A DNA stretch of 64,000 nt. Source: Ardenticatenales bacterium (GTDB lineage: Bacteria > Chloroflexota > Anaerolineae > Ardenticatenales > Ardenticatenaceae). Each line of letters opens with the position of its first letter. Within the stretch, counting starts at the first letter, position 1. Below are positions 17,881-25,792 of the stretch, piece by piece. The stretch spans positions 1 through 64,000 of the forward strand of contig JACKAZ010000008.1 in the NCBI GenBank assembly GCA_020634795.1. Direction: 5' to 3'. The position numbers and the translations under genes were made by a program. The notes under the pieces are model-generated. The model worked only from the letters and a program-made list of their open reading frames with translations. It searched no databases and was not told the origin of the DNA.

Positions 17881-18069
17881 ATGGATCGCGTAGAAAAAAT
17901 TGTCCGTAGGGTACGTGTTGATGAACAAGGCACTGATTTTGCCTACTGGCAAATGCAGCCACCTATACGGCGATTAGCGACGGTAGAGCAAATTCGCCGC
18001 GAATATCATCAATGGAAATATGGTTCTGAACCAAGACTTCAAAGAGTTCTTGTACGCATTACACGTTAA
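17881..18069 (+). CDS. Small partner protein of nucleotidyltransferase (putative antitoxin-like)
   Basis: A 62-residue basic protein, MDRVEKIVRRVRVDEQGTDF and so on, with AYWQMQPPIRRLATVEQIRREY and a final PRLQRVLVRITR. Small ORFs of this pattern (YW-x3-PP-x2-RL-x2-VE-x2-RR-x2) commonly precede nucleotidyltransferase genes of toxin-antitoxin type. It overlaps the next gene by 50 bases in another frame. GGAAGGG lies 4 bases before the ATG. Its biochemical role is not established; pairing with the NTase is inferred from overlap and recurring neighbourhood. It forms the second putative cassette together with the NTase. Confidence 0.7.
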   Translation: MDRVEKIVRRVRVDEQGTDFAYWQMQPPIRRLATVEQIRREYHQWKYGSEPRLQRVLVRITR

Positions 18070-18463
18070 CCAAGTCCGATATTTGGTTGTGGGCGACTAT
18101 GCCGTAGCGTTACATGGACATCCACGCTATACCAAAGATATGGATATCTGGATTGAGCGAACTCCAGACAATACTCAGCGTATGGTTGCGGCGATGAATG
18201 ATTTTGGCTTTAGCTCGCTGGCTCTCGCCGAATCAGATTTTTTGGAAGAAGATCAGATTATCCAGTTGGGCTATGCGCCCACGCGAATCGACATCATCAC
18301 GGAGTTGCCCGGTGTGACCTTTTCGGAAAGCTATAAGATGCGAGTTGTCGTCCAGATCGATGACCTGCCCGTCTCGTTTATTGACTTGGCAAATTTGCGG
18401 CGTAACAAGCGTGCCTCTGGCCGGTACCAAGATTTGGCAGACCTCGAGAATCTGCAAGGCTGA
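18020..18463 (+). CDS. Nucleotidyltransferase-fold protein (toxin-antitoxin or MNT type)
   Basis: A 147-residue protein with a nucleotidyltransferase core: YLVVGDYAVALHG followed by PRYTKDMDIWIERT, where the usual GG/GS motif reads GD and the two catalytic aspartates are in DMDIW. A third acidic residue is likely in RIDIITEL. These standalone proteins resemble the DUF6036/AbiEii-like NTases that act as toxins by modifying tRNA or proteins, or as antidotes; which role applies cannot be decided. The change of the second Gly to Asp in VVGDYAV is unusual and may alter catalysis. It overlaps its 62-residue partner by 50 bases and ends nine bases before attC-like copy 3. Confidence 0.82.
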   Translation: MVLNQDFKEFLYALHVNQVRYLVVGDYAVALHGHPRYTKDMDIWIERTPDNTQRMVAAMNDFGFSSLALAESDFLEEDQIIQLGYAPTRIDIITELPGVTFSESYKMRVVVQIDDLPVSFIDLANLRRNKRASGRYQDLADLENLQG

Positions 18464-18471
18464 GAGACGAA

Positions 18472-18557
18472 CAACGCCCGTCCAGCGCTTGCCTGCATTG
18501 CCCCTGGCAACGCCAACACAACGCCCCGCAACGAATCCCATCGCTGCGGGGCGTTGT
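18472..18557 (+). repeat. attC-like hairpin repeat, copy 3
   Basis: Nearly identical to copy 2 except for one inserted base near the left (GCGCTTGCCTGCA) and a different loop. It ends GTTGTCT, which departs from GTTRRRY, as might occur at the last site of an array. The stem is ACAACGCCCCGCA with TGCGGGGCGTTGT. Confidence 0.6.
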
Positions 18558-18562
18558 CTTTC

Positions 18563-18607
18563 ATGGCGACTGCGCTAATGGCGACTGCGCTAATGGCGAC
18601 CGCGCTC
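18563..18607. repeat. Three 15-bp direct repeats
   Basis: ATGGCGACTGCGCTA occurs twice exactly and once with two changes, directly after attC-like copy 3. The third copy runs into the stop of the haem-binding protein gene. Confidence 0.9.
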
Positions 18608-19070
18608 AATCCCCATCGTCGTCGCCCCCCTCGCCGCGCTCGCCCTCTTCGCTGCCAAACGTCGCTTTGAGCCCTTGGATGAATGCGGCTTTGTCGTTGC
18701 CGTTCAGCCGCGCATCGGCGTGGATCAACGTGTAGACATCAGGCGGCATTTGCCCATCGGCGACGGTTTCCGCCGCTTCGCCTGCCTCGCCCATACGGGG
18801 AGTCGAGATGTTGAACTTACTGCGTCCTTCCTCCACATCATGCTGCACCAACCACGACACGGGCGCGACATTGCTGTACCACGGCCAAACGGTCTCGTTG
18901 CTATGGCAATCGGCGCAGGACGCCATGAAGGTTGCTTCTGTCTGGGGCGAATCCCAGTTGGGACCCGCACCGCTGACGGGCGGGTTGGTGTGATCGCGCC
19001 CATAGGGCACGAGCTGGATCACCAGAAAAAGCAGCACGAGTGCAATGGCAACTCTTGGTAAATATTTCAT
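18606..19070 (-). CDS. Membrane-anchored haem-binding domain protein (single CxxCH)
   Basis: A 154-residue protein with an N-terminal membrane anchor (YLPRVAIALVLLFLVIQLVPY) and a cytochrome-like haem site CADCH (Cys52, Cys55, His56) within MASCADCHSNETVWPWYSNVAPVSW, the signature of the haem_bd family. The domain would face outside. A methionine in GQMPPDVY may be the second iron ligand. The acidic tail (EEGERGEGGDDDGD) is unusual. ATG 19070 follows AAGGAGAG; a longer frame starts within heptamer repeats and is rejected. Placed with a ferric-reductase-like protein and ApbE, it suggests an extracytoplasmic electron-transfer route. Confidence 0.85.
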   Translation of the reverse strand: MKYLPRVAIALVLLFLVIQLVPYGRDHTNPPVSGAGPNWDSPQTEATFMASCADCHSNETVWPWYSNVAPVSWLVQHDVEEGRSKFNISTPRMGEAGEAAETVADGQMPPDVYTLIHADARLNGNDKAAFIQGLKATFGSEEGERGEGGDDDGD

Positions 19071-19389
19071 CGTACTCTCCTTTTGAAGCTGTATTTTGGT
19101 TGGATAGGGATGGCTTTCGATGGGGCATGGGGCATGGTGCATAGATTGTGGTTGCGGTGATGAACTTTGACGGGTTGTTTACATGGCGCGGTCACGTATT
19201 GCGTGTTTGGACGTTTAACGACGAGATCGGGAGGGTACAGTGATGGTTGGTGCAAGGTACAAGGGAATCAGCGAGCCCTCCCGATTCTCGATTCCAGAGC
19301 AACTATTCGCCTAACCCACCGCAACCGCAAAGCGTTCATGCAATTCACATCACCACGCCATTCTCCATTCTCCATTCTCCACTCTCTCA
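19071..19389. other. Intergenic stretch with two heptamer tracts, no gene
   Basis: GGGGCAT/GGTGCAT heptamers lie at about 19121-19143 and CATTCTC heptamers at 19359-19386. Open frames lack ribosome sites. Confidence 0.65.
19359..19386 (+). repeat. 7-bp tandem repeats (CATTCTC)
   Basis: Three perfect CATTCTC heptamers and one CACTCTC end next to the stop codon of the ferric-reductase-like gene. Confidence 0.88.
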
Positions 19390-20103
19390 TCAGCCCGCGC
19401 TGAGTCGCGCCCCCCGCTGCTTCGACCGCATCGTCAGCACACGATAGATCGTCAGGAAGCAGACCAGCAGCGCACTGCCCACGAAGAGGCCGCGCATGCC
19501 CGCTTGGCCGCTGTCGCTGCCCGCCATCAGTCCGTGCAGCGTGATCAAGAGATAGAGCGGAAAGCTGAGGTGATGCAGCATCCGCCACGTCCGGTGGCCG
19601 ATCCGCTTCTTCAGCGAGAAACTGACGGAAAGGAGGATCAGCCCATACAGCCCGATCACGCCCAGCCCGACCCAGCCCGCACGGTAGGGGCCGATGAAGG
19701 GGATCAGCAAATCCGTCAACCGGTAGCTGTAGTAATGGTCGAAGAGCAGCGCGCCCGCGTGGATCAGCGTGTAGACAATCGCCAGCCAAGACAGCGAGCG
19801 GTGGAGCGACATCGTAAGTGGCGCGGGCACTCTCTCTTTGATGATCTTGCTGCTGAGCGCCAGCCCCCAGACCGTCGCGCCGCTCAGCAGCAGATACGCC
19901 ACCGTGCCACTGGCACGCACCACGTACCACGACCCCTTTTCCGCCGATCCCAGCAGCCAAGTCGGCGCGCCCGATTGGACGAGCAGCCAGACCACGAGCG
20001 CCGTCAGCGCTATGCCGATCAGGCCGCCCAGAAAGGCCCCGACCGCGCTTCCCGTCTCCGCCAGGGGCAATCTTCTATCCGCGGTTGTATTGAGTGTTGT
20101 CAT
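19390..20103 (-). CDS. Ferric-reductase-like (YedZ/NOX-type) transmembrane haem protein
   Basis: A 237-residue membrane protein with about six helices and the ferric reductase-like transmembrane fold, which carries b-type haem between paired histidines. Candidate ligands are His in MSLHRSLSWLAIVYTLIHAGALL and in RTWRMLHHLSFPLYLLITLHGLM. It lacks the soluble FAD/NAD domain of full ferric reductases, as in YedZ/MsrQ. The start at 20103 has GAGGA upstream. It sits 124 bases after ApbE, which can attach FMN to partner proteins, and 319 bases from the haem-binding protein, so the set probably moves electrons across the membrane. The terminal acceptor is unknown, and no molybdopterin partner (MsrP) is in the window. 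Confidence 0.87.
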   Translation of the reverse strand: MTTLNTTADRRLPLAETGSAVGAFLGGLIGIALTALVVWLLVQSGAPTWLLGSAEKGSWYVVRASGTVAYLLLSGATVWGLALSSKIIKERVPAPLTMSLHRSLSWLAIVYTLIHAGALLFDHYYSYRLTDLLIPFIGPYRAGWVGLGVIGLYGLILLSVSFSLKKRIGHRTWRMLHHLSFPLYLLITLHGLMAGSDSGQAGMRGLFVGSALLVCFLTIYRVLTMRSKQRGARLSAG

Positions 20104-20227
20104 GATATCTTCCTCAGGAACTATCAGGAAACCATGTGGAGATTCGGGTAGATATCTCTCACAGATAGGGGGAATCACAAATCGGTTCAAGCCAATCTCA
20201 TTGACTCAACATCGCCATTCTCTTATC

Positions 20228-21223
20228 TTAAGCCGAACATTGCCACTTTGTCCTACCGGGTGCGCTTTGCGCCGCCCGCCCCTCGATCACGTACCGTCCC
20301 ATCGCGGCGGTCATCGCGGCCCGATGATCCGCGTCGATGAGCAGCGCCGCCATCCCGCGGGCGGCCAACTGCGCGGCCCCGCGCTGCTTGCCGCGCACCA
20401 GCGTCGCGGTGGCCCACGCCTCGGCCCGCGCCGCCGACGGGTCCAGCACCGTCACCGTCAGCAGATCGGTCGCGGCGGGCCGCCCCGTGCGCGGATCAAC
20501 GATGTGATGGGCCTCGTCTTCGCCCACGGTCCAGCGCCGAAAATCAATGCCCGACGTTGCCAGGGCCGCGTTTTCCAACCACAGGGTGGCGATGTCGGGG
20601 GCCTCGCCCTCGGCGTTGGGGCTGGGCGCGGCCACGGCAACGGGCCAGCCGTTCCCGCCGGGCGGCGCCTCCCCCGCCACGATGTCGCCCCCTGCATCCA
20701 CCAACGCAGGCCCCCAAAAGCGCAAGGCCTCGACCAGCCGCTGCGCCGCCCACCCTTTGGCGATACCCCCGAAATCCAGCCCCACCCCCGTCGGCAACCA
20801 CAGCTCGTGCGATGTTGCCCGACGGCGAATGGCGCGGAAGTCGGCCACCGGGGGTGGCAACGCCTCGGCCCTGATTGGCCCGTCGCCCATCGCCGCGAAC
20901 GAGCGCCGATATCCGGCGGCGCGAACGGCGTGGAGCAGGGTCGGGTCGAACGCCCCGTTCGTCTCTTCCGCCATCGCCAGCGCGGCCTCCAGCAGCGCCC
21001 ACAACAGCGGAGAAACAGCCACCCACCTTCCCGCGCGATCGTTCAGGCGGGACAGCTCGCTCTGCGGGTCGAAACGGCTTGCCGTTCGTTCTACCTCGCC
21101 GATCCACCGTTCCGCAAGGGCCAATGCCTCAGTCGCTGCCGCTGGCTCCGTTGCCAGCCGCACGCTCATCTGGCAGCCCATGGCGCGAAAGTGGTGGACG
21201 GGCCAGCCGTTGGAATCGACCAT
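20228..21223 (-). CDS. apbE: FAD:protein FMN transferase (ApbE)
   Basis: A 331-residue enzyme that moves FMN from FAD to a Thr or Ser of target proteins, usually outside the cytoplasm. Recognised by HHFRAMGCQMSVRL at the N-terminus, the ASRFDPQSELSRLN block, the NGAFDPTLLHAVRAAGY motif, GVGLDFGGIAKGWAAQ, DAGGDIVAGE, HHIVDPRTGRPA and a C-terminal ALLID strand. No lipobox or signal peptide is visible, so it may act inside the cell or use the membrane proteins next to it. Its ATG shares one base with the stop of the 103-residue gene, so the three upstream small genes and apbE form an operon. No protein with the [S/T]GA[S/T] flavinylation motif is seen here. Confidence 0.92.
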   Translation of the reverse strand: MVDSNGWPVHHFRAMGCQMSVRLATEPAAATEALALAERWIGEVERTASRFDPQSELSRLNDRAGRWVAVSPLLWALLEAALAMAEETNGAFDPTLLHAVRAAGYRRSFAAMGDGPIRAEALPPPVADFRAIRRRATSHELWLPTGVGLDFGGIAKGWAAQRLVEALRFWGPALVDAGGDIVAGEAPPGGNGWPVAVAAPSPNAEGEAPDIATLWLENAALATSGIDFRRWTVGEDEAHHIVDPRTGRPAATDLLTVTVLDPSAARAEAWATATLVRGKQRGAAQLAARGMAALLIDADHRAAMTAAMGRYVIEGRAAQSAPGRTKWQCSA

Positions 21224-21534
21224 CAGCGGGAAGAGCGGCTGCGCGCGACCGGCGACACGGCTTGCGGTGCGTTCAGCGCCGATGGAATGGGCGGCAGGTC
21301 GAGCAGGATCGGCGCGTCGCTGAGGCCCAGCGAATCAGCAGAAAGGTCGAGCGGCGCAATGCGGATCTGCTGCCCTTGGGCGGCCTCTGTGACGATGGCT
21401 GGGGTGGGGGCTGGCTCCTGCGCGGCCAAAAGGCGCGTGCCAGCCAACGTCGCCAGCGTGCTGCCCACGACCCACGCCGTCGTCACCAAGCCGTAATCGT
21501 GCGTCGCGCGGCGCTTCGCCTTAGTCGTCGTCAT
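21223..21534 (-). CDS. Small single-pass membrane protein of the apbE operon
   Basis: A 103-residue protein starting MTTTKAKRRATHDYGLVTTA. A basic N-terminus is followed by one helix (LVTTAWVVGSTLATLAGTRLLA) and a Pro/Ala-rich outer segment containing LDLSADSLGLSDAPILLDLPPIP. I do not recognise the family. The start at 21534 lies inside the end of the preceding gene (14-base overlap) and the stop shares a base with apbE, so expression is tightly coupled. It may present or dock a redox partner at the membrane; that is inference from context only. Confidence 0.7.
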   Translation of the reverse strand: MTTTKAKRRATHDYGLVTTAWVVGSTLATLAGTRLLAAQEPAPTPAIVTEAAQGQQIRIAPLDLSADSLGLSDAPILLDLPPIPSALNAPQAVSPVARSRSSR

Positions 21535-21916
21535 GCTCGTGTTCGCCTTCATATTCGTGTTCGCCTTCGTACTCGTGATCGTCATCGTCGTGATAGACGC
21601 TCTGGCGTGGGGCCGCGACCGCTGGCTGCATCTGCTCGATCGTGCGATTGGCGCTGTCGATCTGCTGGCGGTACTGCGTCTCGCGCGCCTGTAACGTCTG
21701 AACCGCGTCGCGCAACTGCGCATTTTGCGAGATCAAGGCTTGAATGTCCGTCTGCTGCGGCACGTTGGGGGCCTCGTTGGCAATCAGCGTCGCCCCTTGC
21801 TCGCTCGTGGTGGCGGCGGCGACGCCATTGTCGTTGCGCCATCCCAACGCCAAGACGGTGATGAAGACCAAGCCGGTCAACGCCCCCGCTACAAAGATCG
21901 CTTTCATACGGTCCAT
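21521..21916 (-). CDS. Membrane-anchored coiled-coil protein with His/Asp/Glu-rich tail
   Basis: A 131-residue protein, MDRMKAIFVAGALTGLVFIT at the N-terminus giving one membrane helix, then an outer domain with a predicted coiled coil (ALISQNAQLRDAVQTLQARE, then TQYRQQIDSANRTIEQM) and a tail HDDDDHEYEGEHEYEGEH with alternating His and acidic residues encoded by an 18 bp duplication. The tail looks able to bind divalent metal. I do not recognise the family. The start at 21916 has GGAGC 8 bases upstream; the upstream in-frame ATG has weaker support. It is the first gene of the apbE operon and lies opposite the response regulator, whose probable operator is in the shared upstream region. Confidence 0.75.
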   Translation of the reverse strand: MDRMKAIFVAGALTGLVFITVLALGWRNDNGVAAATTSEQGATLIANEAPNVPQQTDIQALISQNAQLRDAVQTLQARETQYRQQIDSANRTIEQMQPAVAAPRQSVYHDDDDHEYEGEHEYEGEHEHDDD

Positions 21917-22231
21917 GGGCTGCTCCTTTGTGAGGTATTTCATGGTGTTTGACGGTTCGTCGTTGTGAGAATCTTTGTAACGTGAGAATGGTGCAAGGGG
22001 CAAGGGGCAAGGCAAACAGTGCGGTAACGTTGTTTTTTTCGTTGCTTTACCATGCGTCCGATTCCACGTTCTCGATGGCACTACTCTAACAGAAATCACG
22101 ACCCTCGTGGTTAAATCACCCCTAAGCCACCTTAAATTCATCTTAAATCTTCCTGCTGGCTATTGCGCTCGCGCGCGGCCTGTGCAACAATGGCGACACA
22201 TCCGCCAGCCCGCCACGGAAACAGCCCCGTC
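21917..22231. other. Divergent promoter region between the apbE operon and the two-component genes
   Basis: The 315 bases separate divergent operons. They hold GGTGCAA/GGGGCAA heptamers at about 21989-22012 and the direct repeats described at 22112-22150. No gene is seen. Confidence 0.65.
22112..22150. promoter_or_regulatory. Direct-repeat operator for an OmpR-family regulator (putative)
   Basis: TTAAAT occurs at 22133 and 22144, exactly 11 bases apart, with a third at 22112 and a degenerate CTAAGC between. Direct repeats at one helical turn are the usual target of OmpR/PhoB-type dimers. The response regulator starts about 80 bases away. Confidence 0.45.
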
Positions 22232-22930
22232 ATGCCCCACATCCTGCTGATCGACGACGAAACGATGATCACCGATCCGCTCGCCCGCGCCCTGCGCGAG
22301 GCGGGCTTTACGGTGGATGTGGCCCACGATGGCGCAAGCGGCTTGGAGATGGGGCTGAAAGCGAACCCCGATCTGGTGGTGCTCGATGTCATGCTGCCCG
22401 GCATGGACGGCTGGCAACTCTGTCAGGCCTTGCGCCGCCAGAGCAACGTGCCGATCCTGATGCTGACCGCGCTGGGCGAAGAGGTCGACCGCATCCTCGG
22501 TCTGGAGCTGGGGGCGGACGATTACCTGACCAAGCCCTTCAGCATGAGAGAGCTGTTGGCCCGCATCCGCGCCCTGTTGCGCCGCGTGCGACTGGACCAG
22601 CAGCCCAACACGACCGAATTCGTGGGGGGCGACCTGCGGCTCAATCTAGAATCCCGCCGCCTCTTCAAAGCCGGGGAAGCGCTGACCTTGCGTTACAAGG
22701 AGTTCGAGCTGTTGAGCCTGCTGATGGGGCGGCGCGGCGAGGTGGTGACCCGGGCCGAGTTGTTCGACGAGGTCTGGGGTACCGACTGGCTGGGGGATAC
22801 CCGCACGCTCGACGTGCACATCCGCTGGCTGCGCGAAAAGATCGAAGCGGATCCCAGTCAGCCGCAGTTGATTCAGACGGTGCGGGGCGTGGGCTATCGT
22901 TTCGCCTCCGCGCAGGAGCTGGGGGCCTGA
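22232..22930 (+). CDS. OmpR/PhoB-family response regulator
   Basis: A 232-residue DNA-binding response regulator. The receiver has the acidic pair DDE near residue 8-10, phospho-acceptor Asp52 in VVLDVMLPGMDG, Thr in MLTALGE and Lys in YLTKPFSMREL. The winged-helix domain follows a short linker and ends HIRWLREKIEADPSQPQLIQ plus TVRGVGYRF. ATG 22232 gives the standard N-terminus MPHILLIDDE; no strong ribosome site is seen. The stop overlaps the ATG of the kinase gene by one base, so the pair is co-translated. It lies back to back with the apbE operon and probably controls it, and possibly itself. Confidence 0.95.
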   Translation: MPHILLIDDETMITDPLARALREAGFTVDVAHDGASGLEMGLKANPDLVVLDVMLPGMDGWQLCQALRRQSNVPILMLTALGEEVDRILGLELGADDYLTKPFSMRELLARIRALLRRVRLDQQPNTTEFVGGDLRLNLESRRLFKAGEALTLRYKEFELLSLLMGRRGEVVTRAELFDEVWGTDWLGDTRTLDVHIRWLREKIEADPSQPQLIQTVRGVGYRFASAQELGA

Positions 22931-24375
22931 TGCGTCGCCTTCGCACGCGGCTGATCGTGGTTTACGCGGGGCTGATCCTGCTGGGCTTTGGCGGGCTGGC
23001 CTGGCTGGCGGGGGGGCGGGTCTCCGAAGGGGCCTACGAGGATTTTCAGTTGCGGCTCGAATCCCAAGCCTCGCTGATCGCCCGTAGCCTGCGCGAAGAG
23101 GTGGAGCATCTGGCCGAGGGGGAAGGCTCGGCGGGTGCGGTCGCGCAGCGCTTGGAGGCCTTTGCCCAGGAATCGGGGACAACGCTACGGCTGATCAATC
23201 GCCGAGGAGATCTTTGGCTGAGCAGCGCGGACGCGCAAGGATCGGCCAGTGCATTGAGCGGTGCCGAAGTGGCGCGGGCCTTGCGCGGCGAGGTGGGCTA
23301 TGCCGTGCGCCGCGATGAACAGGGCCAGCAGACCGCGTACGCCGCCGCGCCCATCCTTGAAGATGGCGAGGTGTTGGCCGTGCTTCAGCTCGCCACGCCC
23401 GTCAGCCAGGCGCAAGCGACGGTCTGGCAACGGTGGCTGTCGTTGGTGGTCGGCGTGGTGGCGCTGGGGCTGCTGACGCTACTCGCCAGCATCTGGCTGG
23501 CCAGCACGCTGACGCGCCCGCTGGAACAGATGCGCAATTCGGCGCTGCGCTTGGCAGAGGGGGATTTTTCGACCCATCTGCCCCAAGGTCGTCAAGATGA
23601 AGTGGGGGAGGTAGCAAAAGCCTTCAACCACATGGCCGATCAAGTGCAAGGGATGCTGGACGAGCAGCGCGCCTTCGCCAGCAACGCCTCCCACGAACTC
23701 CGCACGCCCCTGACCAACATTCGACTGCGGAGCGAGGTGTTGCGCCACGGCTTGGCCGATGGACCGACCACGCAACGCTACATTGAAGAGATCGACGACG
23801 AAGCGACGCGGATGACCGGCCTGGTCGAGGATCTGATCCTCCTCTCCCGTTTGGATGCGGGCCGCGCCGAACGGGGGCAAGAGTGGGTCGATGTGGAACG
23901 GCTGGCGCGGAGCGTGCTGCGCGAACTGGAGCCGTTGGCCCGCGCCAACCATGTGCGGCTGTGGATGGAGGTCGCCCCCGCCCTGCCACTGCTCGAAAGC
24001 AGCGAGAATCATCTGCGGGTCGTGCTGCGCAACCTGCTTTCGAATGCGATCAAATATGCCAGCGACGGCGAGGTCCGGCTGGCGCTGGCAAGCGCGGACG
24101 ATACCTTGCATATCAGCGTGGCCGACAACGGCGCGGGTATCGACGCGGCGGCGCTGCCCCACATCTTCGAACGTTTCTACCGCGCCGACGAAACCCGCGG
24201 GCGCGAGGTGCCGGGGGTGGGCCTCGGCTTACCGCTGGTCGTTTCCATCTTGGCCGTCTACGGGGCCGAATTGACGGTCGAGAGCGAGGGGGTAGGCCGT
24301 GGCACCGTCGCGACGGTCCGCTGGCCGCTGGAAAGTGTCACTGGCGACGGACGCGCAAAAACGCCCGCCTCCTGA
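22930..24375 (+). CDS. Sensor histidine kinase (HAMP, HisKA, HATPase)
   Basis: A 481-residue membrane kinase. Two membrane helices (about residues 7-28 and 170-194) enclose an extracytoplasmic sensor of about 140 residues. HAMP follows (TLTRPLEQMRNSALRLAEGDF), then the dimerisation helix with phospho-His255 in FASNASHELRTPLTN, the N-box NLLSNAIKYA, the G1 box VADNGAGID and G2 VPGVGLGLPL. The sensor has no recognised domain. Its start codon shares a base with the regulator stop. The gene ends at a strong bidirectional terminator facing the SIMPL gene. The partner regulator and location suggest sensing of redox or metal state outside the cell; that is inference. Confidence 0.95.
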   Translation: MRRLRTRLIVVYAGLILLGFGGLAWLAGGRVSEGAYEDFQLRLESQASLIARSLREEVEHLAEGEGSAGAVAQRLEAFAQESGTTLRLINRRGDLWLSSADAQGSASALSGAEVARALRGEVGYAVRRDEQGQQTAYAAAPILEDGEVLAVLQLATPVSQAQATVWQRWLSLVVGVVALGLLTLLASIWLASTLTRPLEQMRNSALRLAEGDFSTHLPQGRQDEVGEVAKAFNHMADQVQGMLDEQRAFASNASHELRTPLTNIRLRSEVLRHGLADGPTTQRYIEEIDDEATRMTGLVEDLILLSRLDAGRAERGQEWVDVERLARSVLRELEPLARANHVRLWMEVAPALPLLESSENHLRVVLRNLLSNAIKYASDGEVRLALASADDTLHISVADNGAGIDAAALPHIFERFYRADETRGREVPGVGLGLPLVVSILAVYGAELTVESEGVGRGTVATVRWPLESVTGDGRAKTPAS

Positions 24376-24396
24376 TGGAGACGGGCGCTTTGAAAA
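24357..24396. terminator. Bidirectional intrinsic terminator
   Basis: ACGCCCGCCTCC and GGAGACGGGCGC form a 12 bp stem with a TGAT loop, flanked by A4-5 on the left and T/A-rich sequence on the right. It ends the kinase gene and the convergent SIMPL gene. Confidence 0.88.
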
Positions 24397-24415
24397 ACCG
24401 AGTCGCGTGGGGCCG

Positions 24416-25588
24416 TTAGCCTTCGGGGGTGGCGGTCGCTTCTGGCTCACCTTCGGGGGTGGCTTCGCCCTCCCCTTCGGCTTCTGCTGTCGCCTCAACC
24501 TCAGCCTCGCCCTCGGTCGCCGCCTCGCCTTCGCCCTCGGTGGTCGCCGCCTCATCGGTGGCAGGGGCCGCATCGGTGATGTAGAAGACGACCTGCACGG
24601 AGGACTGGTAGCTCAACATCCCACTTTCGATGCTGCTACCGATTCCGCCACCCGCCGCGCTGTCGGCCGCTTCAAGGCGCACCATGTCATAGGGTTGCGC
24701 CATCGAACCACCCTCGACGATGCTGACCACGCCCGTCAGTTCGACACCGGCCAGCGTGGCGTAGTCTTGGGCACGGGCCAGCGCATCTTCCATCGCACGT
24801 TTGCGCGCCTGCTGTTGCATCTCGCGCGTTTCAACGATCTGGAAGCTGGGGCCGTAGACCGAGTTCGCGCCCGCTTCCACCGCCGCCTCCACCACATCAC
24901 CGAGCAGATCGGGGGTCTCTTGCAGGTCGGCGATCGTCACCATCACCTGCTGCGAAACGCGGTAGGTGACCGAACCGCCACTTTCCAACCCGCGTTCGCC
25001 CGTATCAAGGTAGACGCTTAGGTTGGCGGTTTGCAGATTCTCTTTCGGAATGCCCAGTTCGTCAATCGCGGCGATGATCTCTTGGATGATATCCTCGTTT
25101 TCGCCTGCGGCCTCGGTCACATCCGCATCGGCGGTTTCGACGCCGAGCGTGATCGTGGCGGCGCCGGGGGCGGTACGCACCGTGCCGGTGCCGATGACGG
25201 TCAATGTGCGATTTTGGTTCTGATCTTCACCGATCTGGAATTCCGGCAGCACACTGCCCGTGATGATTTCTGCGGCAGGTTCCTCACTGGCGGCCTCGTC
25301 CGTAGCGGTGGCTTCGTCGTCGGTCGCGGCCTCTTCGGTGGCTTCTTCGGTGGCTTCCGGCGTGGCATCGTCGGCTTCTTCCGTGGCCTCGGCGGTGCTT
25401 TCCACCGTCGCTTCCTCGGTGGCTTCCGTGGTGGCTTCGCGGGTGATACGCGGGGTCCGCGTTGCCGTGGCCTGCGCCACCGCCGTAGATTCTTGTGCGG
25501 TGGCCGCAGTGCTCGTCAGCGAAAAGACGATCATGCTGCCAATCACCAAAATAAGCGCGGCAATGATGGGGGTTAACTTACGGTTCAT
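24416..25588 (-). CDS. Exported SIMPL (DUF541) domain protein with low-complexity flanks
   Basis: A 390-residue exported protein. A signal peptide (LTPIIAALILVIGSMIVFSL) precedes about 90 residues rich in Ala/Thr/Glu (TEATEEATVESTAEATEEA), then the SIMPL domain at about 125-345, marked by RTLTVIGTGTVRTAPGAATI, ETADADVTEAAGENED, the KENLQTANLSVYLD segment and ARKRAMEDALARAQDYATLAGVEL. The tail is again Glu/Ala/Thr-rich. Similar low-complexity stalks are common in Chloroflexota surface proteins. SIMPL proteins are periplasmic or surface proteins of uncertain role, linked to stress tolerance. The gene is convergent with the kinase gene. ATG 25588 has a GGAG site. Confidence 0.88.
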   Translation of the reverse strand: MNRKLTPIIAALILVIGSMIVFSLTSTAATAQESTAVAQATATRTPRITREATTEATEEATVESTAEATEEADDATPEATEEATEEAATDDEATATDEAASEEPAAEIITGSVLPEFQIGEDQNQNRTLTVIGTGTVRTAPGAATITLGVETADADVTEAAGENEDIIQEIIAAIDELGIPKENLQTANLSVYLDTGERGLESGGSVTYRVSQQVMVTIADLQETPDLLGDVVEAAVEAGANSVYGPSFQIVETREMQQQARKRAMEDALARAQDYATLAGVELTGVVSIVEGGSMAQPYDMVRLEAADSAAGGGIGSSIESGMLSYQSSVQVVFYITDAAPATDEAATTEGEGEAATEGEAEVEATAEAEGEGEATPEGEPEATATPEG

Positions 25589-25792
25589 AATCTACTCCTT
25601 CGTCATGCTCAAAACAGTTGAGCCGCTGCCATGTTGTGATGGATTGGGTGTCACGGCTGAGATCACAATCGCGTGCCAGATGCTTCTTTTACGCACTCAG
25701 CCTATAATCGAACGGTGACATGGAAGAAAATGTTCCCAACGACCCCTCAAGTATATGGGAATGCGGGCCGAAAGAAAAGGACTCTTACATTT

